NCBI GenBank assembly: GCA_017558775.1
Contig: JAFYTP010000020.1
Location: forward strand, 1 to 64,000
DNA length: 64,000 bases
Direction of reading: 5' to 3'
Source: Bacteroidales bacterium
GTDB lineage: Bacteria > Bacteroidota > Bacteroidia > Bacteroidales > UBA932
The position numbers and the translations under genes are program-made. How positions within the stretch are numbered: the first letter of the stretch is position 1; each line of letters starts with the position of its first letter. The notes under the pieces are model-generated. The model saw nothing but the letters and a program-made list of their open reading frames with translations, did no database searches and was not told the DNA's origin. Below are positions 40,735 to 50,325 of this stretch, in pieces.

Positions 40735-41991
40735 ATGATTTTATTACGGAACATCCAGCAGGACGGAGTCCCCGTCAACCTTTTCATCCAGGGTGACCGG
40801 ATCCACCGGATCCTTCCCTACCCGGAAGAAGGCGGGCTGGTGGCCGATGAGGTCGTGGACTGTACCGGCAAGGCCGTCATTCCGGGCTTTGTCAATATGC
40901 ACACCCACGCCGCGATGGTCCTCCTGCGCGGCATCACGGAAGATGTCCCGCTGGACCAGTGGCTCGACCGCATCTGGGCGATGGAGGCGAAGATGGACAA
41001 GGAATTCGTCTACTGGGGCACCCGCCTGGCGTGCCTGGAGATGATCAAGAGCGGCACCACCACCTTCAACGACCAGTACTGGTTCGCCCCGTACGCCCGC
41101 CAGGCGGCGGTGGAGATGGGCATCCGTCCCTACATTTCCTTCGTCATCCTGGACCAGTTCGACAAGGCCACCGCGGAGCACCAGCGCCGCAAGTGCATCG
41201 AACTGTACGAGAAATCCCTCGACTGGACGGAAGCATCGCACCTGGCGATGTCGGTTCATGCGGTATACACGGTGAGCGAGGAAATGATCCGCTGGGCCAG
41301 CGAGTTCGCGGTGGAACACGGGATGAAACTCCACATCCACCTCTCCGAGACCGAGAAGGAGAACATCGACTGCATGAAGGCCCATAACGGGCTCTCCCCC
41401 ACCGAATACCTCGACAGCCTGGGCGTCCTGGGACCGCACGTGGTCGCCGCGCACGCCATCTGGCTCAGCCGGCACGACGTGGCCCTCCTCGGGCAGCACC
41501 GGGTGAACTGCGTCCACAACATCAACTCCAACGCGAAGCTGGCCTCCGGCTACCGGTTCCTCTATGACGAACTGAAGGCCGCGGGCGCCAACATCTGCCT
41601 CGGCACCGACGGGGCTTCCTCCTCCAACAATCTGGACATGCTCGAAACGATGAAGACGACGGCGCTGTTCCAGAAAGCCTGGGCGCAGGATCCCTCCGCG
41701 ATGCCCCTCCACGAACTGATGGACTGTGCCACCGTCAACGGCGCCCGGGCCCTCGGGCTCGATACCGGCGAAATCCGGGAAGGCGCGATCGCGGACCTGT
41801 CCATCGTCGACATCGACAACTCCTACTTCCTGTCCCCGGGATCCTTCCTGGCGAATCTCGTCTACACCGCCCACAGCGACGTGATCTCCTCGGTCATCGC
41901 CGCCGGCCGGTTCGTGATGCGGGACCGCGTGGTGGAAGGCGAAGAGGAAATCCTCGCTGGGGCGCGGAAAGTCCTTCCACAGATATTATAA
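40735..41991 (+). CDS. Amidohydrolase, MtaD-like 5-methylthioadenosine/S-adenosylhomocysteine deaminase
   Basis: This 418-residue metal-dependent hydrolase has the metal ligands in NMHTHAAMVLLRG, MSVHAVYTVS, LHIHLSETEKE and HAIWLS, and a late Asp in GTDGASSSNN. It closely follows the MtaD/TrzN-type deaminase pattern, which converts adenosine-type nucleosides (MTA, SAH, adenosine) to the inosine analogue. The start ATG 40735 gives MILLRNIQQDG, the normal opening beta strand; the frame extends upstream only through the previous gene. Two purine nucleoside phosphorylases follow, which supports a nucleoside salvage role. Confidence 0.85.
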   Translation: MILLRNIQQDGVPVNLFIQGDRIHRILPYPEEGGLVADEVVDCTGKAVIPGFVNMHTHAAMVLLRGITEDVPLDQWLDRIWAMEAKMDKEFVYWGTRLACLEMIKSGTTTFNDQYWFAPYARQAAVEMGIRPYISFVILDQFDKATAEHQRRKCIELYEKSLDWTEASHLAMSVHAVYTVSEEMIRWASEFAVEHGMKLHIHLSETEKENIDCMKAHNGLSPTEYLDSLGVLGPHVVAAHAIWLSRHDVALLGQHRVNCVHNINSNAKLASGYRFLYDELKAAGANICLGTDGASSSNNLDMLETMKTTALFQKAWAQDPSAMPLHELMDCATVNGARALGLDTGEIREGAIADLSIVDIDNSYFLSPGSFLANLVYTAHSDVISSVIAAGRFVMRDRVVEGEEEILAGARKVLPQIL

Positions 41992-42009
41992 CACCAAAAA
42001 CATCAAACT

Positions 42010-42837
42010 ATGGACCCTCGAATCGAAAAGATCCATGCCGCCGCGGACTATGTGACCGGACTCATCACCGGTAAGAAGCCCGAGATCGGCATCGTGCTGG
42101 GAAGCGGCCTCGGCAAACTGGCCGACCAGATCGAGCAGCCGCTCGTCATCCCCTACAAGGACATTCCCGGCTTCCCCGTGTCCACCGCCATCGGCCACAA
42201 AGGAAACTTCATCGTCGGTAAACTCGGCGGGAAGCGCGTCATCGCGATGCAGGGCCGCATCCATTACTATGAAGGCTACGGAATGGACCTCGTCGTCCTC
42301 CCCATCCGCGTGATGATGACCGTGGGCATCAAGAAACTCTTCGTGTCCAACGCCGCCGGCGGCGTAAGTTTCGAACTCCACATCGGAGACCTGATGATCA
42401 TCAAGGACCACATCAACTTCCTCCCGAACCCCCTCATCGGCCCGAACATGGACCATCTGGGACCGCGATTCCCCGATATGACGCGCCCCTACGACCCGTC
42501 CCTCATCGCTCTGGCGAAGAAGGTCGCGGAAGACCAGGGCATCAACCTCAAGGAAGGCGTCTACGTGGGCGGCACAGGCCCGTCCTATGAGACCCCGGCC
42601 GAATACAAGTTCTACCGGCTCATCGGCGGCTGTGCCGTGGGTATGAGCACCATCCCGGAAGTCATCGCCGCCCGCCACGCCGGCGTCCCGGTCTTCGGCA
42701 TCTCGGTCATCACCAACGAAGCGCACGACGACTACGCCGAGGATTATGTCAATGACGGCGACGACGTCGTCACCGCCGCCAACGCGGCCGCCGACAAGAT
42801 GACCGGACTTATTCGTGAAATGATTAAAAGATTGTAA
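42010..42837 (+). CDS. Purine nucleoside phosphorylase, trimeric type, 6-oxopurine-like (paralogue 1)
   Basis: This 275-residue enzyme has the PNP/MTAP class II features: [13 protein letters not shown] (phosphate Ser), [37 protein letters not shown] (the Glu equivalent to human E201), and [15 protein letters not shown]. The Asn in SVITN aligns with human N243, the residue that favours guanosine/inosine. It is 18 nt after the deaminase, whose product (an inosine derivative) it could phosphorolyse. It is a tandem duplicate of the next gene. Confidence 0.93.
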   Translation: MDPRIEKIHAAADYVTGLITGKKPEIGIVLGSGLGKLADQIEQPLVIPYKDIPGFPVSTAIGHKGNFIVGKLGGKRVIAMQGRIHYYEGYGMDLVVLPIRVMMTVGIKKLFVSNAAGGVSFELHIGDLMIIKDHINFLPNPLIGPNMDHLGPRFPDMTRPYDPSLIALAKKVAEDQGINLKEGVYVGGTGPSYETPAEYKFYRLIGGCAVGMSTIPEVIAARHAGVPVFGISVITNEAHDDYAEDYVNDGDDVVTAANAAADKMTGLIREMIKRL

Positions 42838-42840
42838 GTT

Positions 42841-43668
42841 ATGAATGATACTTTACGTATGATACACGCCGCTTCGGACGTCCTCGCCGAGCGGTTGGAA
42901 GGACGGAAGCCGGTTGTCGGCATCGTCCTCGGCAGCGGCCTCGGAAAATTGGCCGACGAAATCAAGGACCCGCTCGTGATCCCCTACAACGAGCTTCCGG
43001 GCTTCCCTGTATCCACGGCCATCGGCCACAAGGGGAACTTCATCGTGGGCGAACTGGGCGGCAAATGCGTCATCGCGATGCAGGGCCGCATCCACTACTA
43101 TGAAGGCTACAGCATGGACCAGGTGGTCCTCCCGATCCGGGTGATGATCCGGCTCGGCATCGAGACCCTGTTCGTCTCCAACGCCGCCGGCGGCACGAAC
43201 CTCGGCTACCACGTGGGCGACCTGATGATCATCCGCGACCATATCAACCTCCTCCCGAACCCGCTCATCGGCCCGAACCTGGACGAATTCGGTCCCCGTT
43301 TCCCGGACATGACCCGTCCTTACGAGCCCGGCCTCATCCGGAAGGCGGAAGAGATTGCAGCACAGGAAGGTATCGCGCTCCAGAAGGGCGTCTATGTCGG
43401 TGTGACCGGTCCCTGCTATGAGACCCCGGCCGAATACCGCTTCTTCCGGGCCATCGGCGCCGACGCCGTGGGCATGAGCACCGTTCCCGAGGTCATCGTG
43501 GCCCGCCATTCCAGCGTCCCGGTGTTCGGCATGTCCGTGATCACCGACGTCGCGCACGCCACCGACGACGAGGAATACGTCACCGACGGCGAGGTCATCG
43601 TCGCCGCCGCCAATGCCGCCGCGGACCGTATGACCGTGATTTTCAAGCGGCTGATCGCCGAGCTTTAA
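42841..43668 (+). CDS. Purine nucleoside phosphorylase paralogue with Asp at the N243-equivalent site (paralogue 2)
   Basis: This 275-residue protein is collinear with the previous gene and shares nearly all active-site segments ([41 protein letters not shown]). It differs in the base-binding segment, VFGMSVITDVAHATDDEEY, where Asp (codon 43546-43548) replaces the Asn of the 6-oxopurine enzymes. In human PNP an N243D change is known to give strong activity on adenosine, and MTAP also has Asp here. I infer 6-aminopurine (adenosine or methylthioadenosine) use. It starts 3 nt after the first copy. Confidence 0.9.
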   Translation: MNDTLRMIHAASDVLAERLEGRKPVVGIVLGSGLGKLADEIKDPLVIPYNELPGFPVSTAIGHKGNFIVGELGGKCVIAMQGRIHYYEGYSMDQVVLPIRVMIRLGIETLFVSNAAGGTNLGYHVGDLMIIRDHINLLPNPLIGPNLDEFGPRFPDMTRPYEPGLIRKAEEIAAQEGIALQKGVYVGVTGPCYETPAEYRFFRAIGADAVGMSTVPEVIVARHSSVPVFGMSVITDVAHATDDEEYVTDGEVIVAAANAAADRMTVIFKRLIAEL

Positions 43669-43707
43669 AGCGTTGATTTCACTCTTTTTCGGAAATTCGC
43701 GCAAGAA

Positions 43708-43743
43708 TGTGCAATAATGAAAGATTTTCATTAAATTTGCACA
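43708..43743 (+). promoter_or_regulatory. Promoter -7 box within an imperfect dyad
   Basis: TAAATTTG (43732-43739) fits the -7 box for the coiled-coil/zapA/6S unit, 25 nt before ATG 43765. It lies inside an inverted repeat: outer arms TGTGCAA (43708-43714) and TTGCACA (43737-43743), inner arms AATGAAA and TTTCATT with unequal spacers. The outer arm overlaps the -7 box. Confidence 0.5.
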
Positions 43744-43764
43744 AATCAGGCACTAGAACCGGCC

Positions 43765-44034
43765 ATGCTTGAAGACGTAAGGAAACACATCGAAAAGCTG
43801 ATTGCGCTGTATGAGGCTGAGAAAGCGGAGAACGAACGTCTCCGCGGTGAGTTACATGCGTGCAAGGAAACCGGTGATGCCTACAGGAGACAAGTCTTGG
43901 AACTCGAATCCACGATAGAAACCCTAAAACTTACTGAAGCCTTTACCGCCGGTGGCGACCACGCCGCCGCGAAAGAGAAGATGGATCAACTGATACGGGA
44001 GATCGACAAATGCATCTCCTATCTGGAAAGCTAG
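43765..44034 (+). CDS. Short coiled-coil protein next to zapA
   Basis: This 89-residue, mostly helical protein has heptad-like segments (ALYEAEKAENERLRGELHACKE, split by a turn, then QVLELESTIETLKL). It has no signal peptide or membrane helix. A coiled-coil gene directly before zapA (3-nt gap) is reminiscent of the ZapB-ZapA pairing in cell division. I do not recognise the family well enough to call it ZapB. Confidence 0.65.
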   Translation: MLEDVRKHIEKLIALYEAEKAENERLRGELHACKETGDAYRRQVLELESTIETLKLTEAFTAGGDHAAAKEKMDQLIREIDKCISYLES

Positions 44035-44037
44035 CGT

Positions 44038-44325
44038 ATGGACCAGAAAATCAGCATCAAGATCGCCGAACGGACGTTCAACCTGACCGCCTCCTCCCCC
44101 GAACAGGAAGAGGTCATCCGCCTGGCCGCGGACGCCATCAACAAGCGTCTGGAGGCCTACACGCGGAAGAACCCCGGAAAGACCATGGTCGAATTGATGT
44201 CGATGGTGGCGCTGAACGAGTGCGCCTGCCGGATTTTCGCCCAGCGCGATGTGGAAGCGCAGAAAAGCGAAGCGGAACAGCTCGGAAAGGATATGGCAAA
44301 CTATCTGGCGAAGACAGGGAAATGA
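44038..44325 (+). CDS. zapA: Cell division protein ZapA
   Basis: This 95-residue protein has the ZapA pattern: a beta-strand opening (ISIKIAERTFNLTASSPEQEEVIRLAAD is the family-typical stretch, here split over two strands and a helix) and a long C-terminal coiled coil. ZapA stabilises the FtsZ ring. It is followed at once by 6S RNA, the same order as zapA-ssrS in other bacteria. Confidence 0.88.
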   Translation: MDQKISIKIAERTFNLTASSPEQEEVIRLAADAINKRLEAYTRKNPGKTMVELMSMVALNECACRIFAQRDVEAQKSEAEQLGKDMANYLAKTGK

Positions 44326-44518
44326 AATAGCCGCCGCGCATCCCCCTCTGAAAACAACGTAGTACAACGTACCGAGTGCACTCAGATCAGGGATGACGGG
44401 CCCAGGTGACCCGATATGGGGATTCCGTCTACTGACGGGACGTGGGATATCAGCAACTGGTCGGAACTCAAATCTTATCCATAAGATTTTTCTGACATGG
44501 ATGGCGGCGGTTTTTTTT
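44326..44518 (+). ncRNA. ssrS: 6S RNA (Bacteroidetes type) with terminal stem and terminator
   Basis: The ~190-nt gene-free segment after zapA folds as a long rod. The closing stem pairs GCCGCCGCGCATCC (44330-44343) with GGATGGCGGCGG (44499-44510), directly followed by eight T. Inside are further hairpins (CCGTC with GACGG near 44430; AAATCTTA with TAAGATTT near 44470-44488). Length matches 6S RNA (about 184 nt in E. coli), and the zapA-ssrS order is shared with Proteobacteria. 6S RNA binds the housekeeping RNA polymerase. The call rests on synteny, length and the closing stem, not on a covariance model. Confidence 0.75.
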
Positions 44519-44582
44519 CATAGAGGCAGGTCTCTGAAAGGGGGCCTGCTTATTTTGTGAACACACTAACACACAATATTAT

Positions 44583-46124
44583 ATGAACATCGTATCGTTA
44601 CTCATCGGATTGATCGTCGGAGCCGCCCTGGCCCTGACAGCCTACATACTTATCCGGAAATCCATCCTCCGGGGCAAGCGAGACGAGATCCTCGAGAAGG
44701 CCGAAATCGAAGCGGAGAAGATCAAGAACGACAAGATCCTCCAGGCCAAGGAGAAGTTCCTCTCCCTCAAGGCCGAGCACGAAGAATACGTGAGCGGCAA
44801 GAACGCGCAGATCCGCGACGCCGAATCCCGCGTCAAGCAGAAGGAGAACACCCTGAACCAGAAGATGAGCGAGCTCGACCGCAAGAACAAGGAGGTCGAG
44901 AATGTCAAGGCTTCCCTCAAGGGACAGCAGGACGCCCTCAAGCGCAAGGAAGAAGAGTTCGACCACCGCATCGAGCTGGCCAACCGCCAGATCGAGTCCA
45001 TCGCCGGTATGACGGCCCAGGAGGCCAAGGCCCAGCTGATGGAGAACATGAAGGCCGAGGCCCGCACCGAGGCCCAGGCCTATATCAACGACACCATCGA
45101 CGAAGCCCGCCTGAACGCCGCCAAGGAAGCCAAGCGCATCGTCATCAACACCATCCAGCGCACCGCCACGGAGACGGCCATCGAGAACGCCGTCACCACC
45201 TTCCCGATCGAGAACGACGAGATCAAGGGCCGCATCATCGGCCGTGAGGGCCGTAACATCCGCGCCCTGGAGGCCGCCACCGGCGTCGAGATTGTTGTCG
45301 ATGACACCCCGGACGCCATCATGCTGTCCGCCTTCGACCCGGTCCGCCGCGAGGTCGCCCGCCTGGCCCTGCACCAGCTCGTGATCGACGGCCGCATCCA
45401 TCCGGCCCGTATCGAGGAAGTCGTCACCAAGGTCCAGAAGCAGCTCGAGGACGAGATCCTCGAGACCGGCAAGCGCACCTGCATCGACCTGGGCATCCAC
45501 GGTATGTCGATGGAGCTGGTCCGCCTGATCGGCCGTATGAAGTACCGTTCCTCCTATGGACAGAACCTCCTGCAGCACAGCCGCGAAGTGGCGAACATCT
45601 GCGCCATCATGGCCTCTGAACTCGGCCTGAACCCGAAGATCGCCAAGCGCGCCGGCCTCCTGCACGATATCGGTAAGGTTTCCGAAGAGGAACCCGATCT
45701 GCCGCACGCCCTCCTGGGCATGCGTCTCGCCGAGCAGTACAAGGAGAAGCCCGAGATCTGCAACGCCATCGGCGCGCACCACGAGGAAACCGAGATGACC
45801 ACCCTCTACGCTCCGATCGTGCTGGTGGGCGACGCCATCTCCGGCGCCCGTCCCGGCGCCCGCCGCGAGGTGATCGAATCCTACATCAAGCGCCTCAAGG
45901 GCATGGAAGACCTTGCCGCCGCCTATCCGGGCGTGACGAAGTCCTACGCCATCCAGGCCGGCCGCGAACTCCGCGTCATCGTGGGCGCCGAACAGGTGTC
46001 CGACCAGGAGGCCGAAGTCCTCTCCGGCGAAATCGCCAAGAAAATCCAAGATGAAATGACTTACCCGGGCCAGGTGAAGATCACCGTAATCCGGGAAACC
46101 CGTTCTGTAGCATATGCAAAATAA
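44583..46124 (+). CDS. rny: Ribonuclease Y
   Basis: This 513-residue membrane-anchored endoribonuclease initiates mRNA decay. It has an N-terminal membrane helix ([19 protein letters not shown]), a long coiled coil (~30-190), a KH domain ([20 protein letters not shown] near 220) and an HD domain ([20 protein letters not shown], then [12 protein letters not shown]). Length is normal for RNase Y. A short GC hairpin (44526-44549, GCAGG with CCTGC) lies in the leader after the 6S terminator. It may be cotranscribed with dsbD. Confidence 0.95.
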   Translation: MNIVSLLIGLIVGAALALTAYILIRKSILRGKRDEILEKAEIEAEKIKNDKILQAKEKFLSLKAEHEEYVSGKNAQIRDAESRVKQKENTLNQKMSELDRKNKEVENVKASLKGQQDALKRKEEEFDHRIELANRQIESIAGMTAQEAKAQLMENMKAEARTEAQAYINDTIDEARLNAAKEAKRIVINTIQRTATETAIENAVTTFPIENDEIKGRIIGREGRNIRALEAATGVEIVVDDTPDAIMLSAFDPVRREVARLALHQLVIDGRIHPARIEEVVTKVQKQLEDEILETGKRTCIDLGIHGMSMELVRLIGRMKYRSSYGQNLLQHSREVANICAIMASELGLNPKIAKRAGLLHDIGKVSEEEPDLPHALLGMRLAEQYKEKPEICNAIGAHHEETEMTTLYAPIVLVGDAISGARPGARREVIESYIKRLKGMEDLAAAYPGVTKSYAIQAGRELRVIVGAEQVSDQEAEVLSGEIAKKIQDEMTYPGQVKITVIRETRSVAYAK

Positions 46125-46155
46125 GTATATTAAAAAGTGCCCGGTCTGGCCGGGC

Positions 46156-48078
46156 ATGAACAAGACAGTAATCACCTTTGTGGCAGCGCTCCTTCTGGGC
46201 GTTGCCTCTTTTGCGCAAGGATTCGGCGATAAGGCGTCCGTGTCCTGGAAAATCACCTCCGAGGAAGTCTCCGAGGGTACTTACACGATCACCTTCACGG
46301 GTGATATCGAGGAAGGAAAGCACATTTACGGCATCAATCCGGGCGTCGGCAATCCCGTGGAAGTGGAGTACACCACCGCCGTCGCGGCCGGTCCCCTGCA
46401 GGAAGTGACGAAGCCCGAGCCCTACAAGGACGACCTCGTCTTCTTCCACAAGGCCGTCTTCTCCCAGGAAGTGAAGGCCGATCCAGGCACCACCGTGGAA
46501 GGCTCCATCTACTGGCAGGCCTGCACCGAGGACATGTGCAGTTTCCCGGAGGAATATGAGTTCAAAGTCACTGTCGGCGCCACCGAGGCGGCCGCCCACC
46601 AGACGGCCATCGGCGACCCGGAGAAAGGGACGAAGGACCGCCGCGGCCTCTGGGCCCTCATCATCGAGGCCGTCCTCTGGGGCTTCGCGATGCTCCTCAC
46701 CCCCTGCGTGTTCCCGATGATCCCGATGACGGTCTCCTACTTCCTGAAGGGGTCCGACAACGTGCACCAGGGCCGTTTCAAGGCCTTCATGTACGGGCTT
46801 TTCATCGTCCTGCTGTACACGGTTCCCATCTGCGTCATCATTGGCCTCACCCGCCTGCTGGGCGGCGAGACCGTCACGGCCGACATCTTCAACTGGCTGG
46901 CGACGCACTGGCTCCCGAACATCATCTTCTTCCTGGTGTTCATGATCTTCGCCGCCTCCTTCTTCGGCGCTTTCGAGATCGTGCTCCCCTCCTCCTGGCA
47001 GAACAAGAGTGACGCGAATTCGGGCAAGAAAGGCCTGGCGGGCGTGTTCTTCATGGCCCTCACCCTCGTGCTGGTTTCCTTTTCCTGCACGGGCCCGATC
47101 GTGGGCTCCGTCCTGATCAAGTCCACCCAGGGCGAGTTCTGGACGCCGATGGTCACGATGCTGGCCTTCTCGGTGGCCTTCGCCCTCCCCTTCACCCTCT
47201 TCGCCCTGTTCCCGGAACTGCTGAAGAAACTCCGCAGCGGCTCCTGGCTCAACAGTGTCAAGGTCGTGATGGGCTTCATCGAAGTCGCTTTCGGCTTCAA
47301 ATTCCTCTCCGTGGCGGACCAGACTTACCACTGGGGCCTCCTCGACCGGGAAGTCTATCTCGCCATCTGGATTGTGGTCTTCGCCATGCTGGGCTTCTAC
47401 CTCCTGGGCAAGATCCGCTTCCAGCACGATGATCCCGTGGAGAAGATCGGCATCACGCGCCTCGCGCTCTCCATCGCCGTGTTCTCCTTCGTCGTCTATA
47501 TGATTCCGGGCATGTTCGGCGCGCCGCTCAAGGCCCTCTCCGGCTATCTCCCGCCCATCGAGACGCAGGATTTCGTCATTGCCAATTATGCCGAAGGCCA
47601 GGTGGCCGGAACCATCGGCACAGCCCCGGCGGAAAGCAACCGTTACGGCCTCAAAATCGCGCACAACCTTCCTGGCTATTTCACACTGGATGAGGGACTT
47701 GCCGCCGCAAAAGAGTCCGGCAAACCCGTTTTTGTCGATGTCACCGGCCACGGTTGCACCAACTGCAGGGAGATGGAAGCCCGCGTGTGGAGCGACCCGG
47801 AAGTGATGCAGCGCCTGCGCGACAACTTCGAAATCGTCGCCCTGTACACTGACGACAAGCAGCGCCTTCCGGAAAACGAGTGGTTCACCACCCCTAACGG
47901 AAAAACCCTGAAAACCCTGGGCAGCGTCAACTCATACATCGCCCGCGACCGCTTCGAAGTGAACGCCCAGCCCAACTACCTCATCCTCTCCCCCGAGGGT
48001 GAAATCCTCGCCGGCCCCCGCGGCTACAACCTCTCCATTCCCGGTTTCATCGAGTTCCTGGATTCGTGGCAGAAATAG
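46156..48078 (+). CDS. dsbD: Thiol:disulfide interchange protein DsbD
   Basis: This ~640-residue protein moves electrons from cytosolic thioredoxin to periplasmic proteins. It has a signal peptide (VAALLLGVASFAQ), an N-terminal periplasmic domain with the Cys pair CTEDMC, an eight-helix membrane domain with catalytic cysteines in LLTPCVFPMIPMT and SFSCTGPIVGS, and a C-terminal thioredoxin domain with HGCTNCREM. ATG 46156 fits the signal peptide best; an earlier in-frame ATG at 46114 overlaps rny. A hairpin (TGCCCGG with CCGGGCA, 46139-46157) covers the chosen start. The stop overlaps the next gene by 13 nt. Confidence 0.92.
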   Translation: MNKTVITFVAALLLGVASFAQGFGDKASVSWKITSEEVSEGTYTITFTGDIEEGKHIYGINPGVGNPVEVEYTTAVAAGPLQEVTKPEPYKDDLVFFHKAVFSQEVKADPGTTVEGSIYWQACTEDMCSFPEEYEFKVTVGATEAAAHQTAIGDPEKGTKDRRGLWALIIEAVLWGFAMLLTPCVFPMIPMTVSYFLKGSDNVHQGRFKAFMYGLFIVLLYTVPICVIIGLTRLLGGETVTADIFNWLATHWLPNIIFFLVFMIFAASFFGAFEIVLPSSWQNKSDANSGKKGLAGVFFMALTLVLVSFSCTGPIVGSVLIKSTQGEFWTPMVTMLAFSVAFALPFTLFALFPELLKKLRSGSWLNSVKVVMGFIEVAFGFKFLSVADQTYHWGLLDREVYLAIWIVVFAMLGFYLLGKIRFQHDDPVEKIGITRLALSIAVFSFVVYMIPGMFGAPLKALSGYLPPIETQDFVIANYAEGQVAGTIGTAPAESNRYGLKIAHNLPGYFTLDEGLAAAKESGKPVFVDVTGHGCTNCREMEARVWSDPEVMQRLRDNFEIVALYTDDKQRLPENEWFTTPNGKTLKTLGSVNSYIARDRFEVNAQPNYLILSPEGEILAGPRGYNLSIPGFIEFLDSWQK

Positions 48079-50321
48079 AGCCCCTCATAGCGGACCTGGC
48101 GCTCATTCTCATCTGCGCCGGCGTGATGACCCTGATTTTCAAGAAATTGGGGCAGCCGCTGGTGCTGGGCTACATCGTGGCCGGCTTCATCGCCAGCCCG
48201 CATTTCGCCCTCACGCCGTCGGTCATCGACACGGCCAGCATCCATACCTGGTCGGACATCGGTGTGATCTTCCTTTTGTTCGCCCTCGGCCTTGAATTCA
48301 GCTTCAAGAAGATTGTCAAGGTGGGCGGACCGGCGGTGATTGCCGCCCTCACGATCATCTTCGGGATGATCTTCCTCGGATTCACCGTGGGCTCCAGTTT
48401 CGGTTGGAGCAAGATGGACGCCCTGTTCCTGGGCGGCATGATCTCGATGTCATCGACGACCATCATCTACAAGGCCTTCGAGGACCTGGGCATCGCGAAG
48501 AAGCAGTTCGCGGGCCTGGTGATGTCCATCCTCATCCTGGAGGACATCCTCGCCGTGGTGCTGATGGTCGTTTTGTCGACGGTGGCGGTATCCAACAACT
48601 TCGAGGGCATGGAACTCGTGGCTTCGGTTGCGAAACTGGTGTTCTTCCTCATCCTCTGGATCATCGTGGGTATCTACCTGATCCCGCTCCTGCTGCGCTG
48701 GGCCAAGAAACTGATGAACGACGAAACCCTCCTGGTGGTGGCCCTCGGCCTCTGCTTCGGCATGGTCGTCCTCGCCGCCAAGACCGGCTTCTCCGCCGCC
48801 TTCGGCGCTTTCATCATGGGCTCCATCCTGGCGGAAACCATCGAGGCGGAGCACATCGAGCACCTCGTAAAACCGGTGAAGGACCTCTTCGGGGCCATCT
48901 TCTTCGTGTCCGTAGGCATGATGGTGGATCCGGCGATGATCGCGCAGTACTGGCTGCCGATCGTCGTGATCACCCTCACGGTCATCATCGGCCAGCTGCT
49001 TTTCGCCACCACCGGCGTGCTCCTTTCCGGACAAAATCTCAAGACGGCGATGCAGTGCGGCTTCTCCCTCACGCAGATCGGCGAGTTCGCCTTCATCATC
49101 GCCACCCTGGGCGTTTCTCTGGGCGTGACCGGCAGTTTCCTTTACCCCATCGTGGTGGCGGTGTCGGTCATCACCATCTTCCTGACGCCTTATATGATCC
49201 GCCTGGCGGAACCGGCTTATGGAGTTGTATACAAGCACCTTCCGGGTCGCGTGCGGACGTTCCTGGACAACTATGCGGCCTCATCGGCCTCGCCTACGAC
49301 GAGCAAGCAAAGCGAGTGGAGAAAGTACCTGGGGTCCATCATCCGGGTCATCGTCATCTACGGCATTCTGTGCATCGCCGTGTGCGGCCTGTCCTTCGGC
49401 CTGCTGGTGCCGTTCGTGGCCAAGTGGCTGCCGGCCCCGTGGGCGAACATCTTCTCGGCTGTCGTCACCCTGGTCGTCCTTTCCCCTTTCCTGCGCTCGC
49501 TGGTCATCAAGCACAGCCATTCGGAGGACTTCAAGCTCCTCTGGGCGGAAAGCCGGGCGAACCGCGCGCCGCTCGTGGCGACGGTGGTGCTGAGGTATAT
49601 CCTGGCGCTGGGATTCATCTTCTACGTGCTGGCGCGGCTCTTCCACATTTCGGTCGTGCTGATCTTCCTGATCGCCCTGGTCGCGGTGTTCGCCATCGTT
49701 TCCAGCCGGTTCATCAAGCGGAACGCGCAGCGTCTGGAACGGAACTTCATGGACAATTTCCGGTCCCGGGAACTGCGGGAGGAGTATATGGGCCAGAAGA
49801 AGCCGGAATACGCTTCCCGCCTCCTTTCCAAGGATCTCCATCTGGCGGACTTCGATGTTCCCGCGGAGATCGACTGGGGCGGCAAGACGCTTGCCCAGCT
49901 GAACTTCGGCCAGCGCTTCGGCATCCAGGTGGTGTCCATCCTCCGCGGCGGGCTGCGGATCAACATCCCCAAGGCCACTGACCGCGTCTTCCCGCAGGAC
50001 CGCATCCAGGTCATCGGCTCCGACATCGACCTGGAAGCCTTTGGTATCCAGCTCTCTTCGAGCGCTATCGACCTGGAAGACGACCGCTATCACAGCGGCG
50101 AAATGCTGCTTCGCTGCGTGCCCGTCACCAGCACCTCACCCTTCCTGGGCCTCAGCATCCGCGACGCCGGCATCCGCGAAAAATGGCACTGCCTCGTCGC
50201 CGGTGTGGAGAAGGTCGACGGCGCCCTACGCACCCCCAACACGCACATCCCCTTCGAAGAAGGAGACGTGCTGTGGATCGTGGGTGAAAAGGAGGATGTC
50301 GAACGGGTGATGAACGGATAA
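48066..50321 (+). CDS. CPA2-family cation:proton antiporter with C-terminal TrkA-C domains
   Basis: This 751-residue protein has about 12 membrane helices of the KefB/NhaA-like Na_H_Exchanger fold (VLGYIVAGFIASPHF, FLLFALGLEFSFKK, then ILILEDILAVVLMVV with the conserved Asp). A linker with three further helices (~400-540) follows. The last ~150 residues hold TrkA-C-like ligand domains (QLNFGQRFGIQVVSILRGG; FEEGDVLWIVGEKEDVERV). It likely exchanges K+ or Na+ for H+. The start is GTG 48066, overlapping the dsbD stop by 13 nt. It converges with the esterase gene with only 4 nt between stops. Confidence 0.88.
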   Translation: MAEIEPLIADLALILICAGVMTLIFKKLGQPLVLGYIVAGFIASPHFALTPSVIDTASIHTWSDIGVIFLLFALGLEFSFKKIVKVGGPAVIAALTIIFGMIFLGFTVGSSFGWSKMDALFLGGMISMSSTTIIYKAFEDLGIAKKQFAGLVMSILILEDILAVVLMVVLSTVAVSNNFEGMELVASVAKLVFFLILWIIVGIYLIPLLLRWAKKLMNDETLLVVALGLCFGMVVLAAKTGFSAAFGAFIMGSILAETIEAEHIEHLVKPVKDLFGAIFFVSVGMMVDPAMIAQYWLPIVVITLTVIIGQLLFATTGVLLSGQNLKTAMQCGFSLTQIGEFAFIIATLGVSLGVTGSFLYPIVVAVSVITIFLTPYMIRLAEPAYGVVYKHLPGRVRTFLDNYAASSASPTTSKQSEWRKYLGSIIRVIVIYGILCIAVCGLSFGLLVPFVAKWLPAPWANIFSAVVTLVVLSPFLRSLVIKHSHSEDFKLLWAESRANRAPLVATVVLRYILALGFIFYVLARLFHISVVLIFLIALVAVFAIVSSRFIKRNAQRLERNFMDNFRSRELREEYMGQKKPEYASRLLSKDLHLADFDVPAEIDWGGKTLAQLNFGQRFGIQVVSILRGGLRINIPKATDRVFPQDRIQVIGSDIDLEAFGIQLSSSAIDLEDDRYHSGEMLLRCVPVTSTSPFLGLSIRDAGIREKWHCLVAGVEKVDGALRTPNTHIPFEEGDVLWIVGEKEDVERVMNG

Positions 50322-50325
50322 CCCG

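Noticed and set aside
44525..44556. Second terminator or riboswitch in front of rny
   Set aside because: Only a 5-bp GC stem with a long loop and an imperfect T run; not strong enough to call.
46114..46155. Earlier in-frame start of dsbD
   Set aside because: It would put 14 mostly polar residues before the signal peptide and overlap rny. Not excluded, but less likely.
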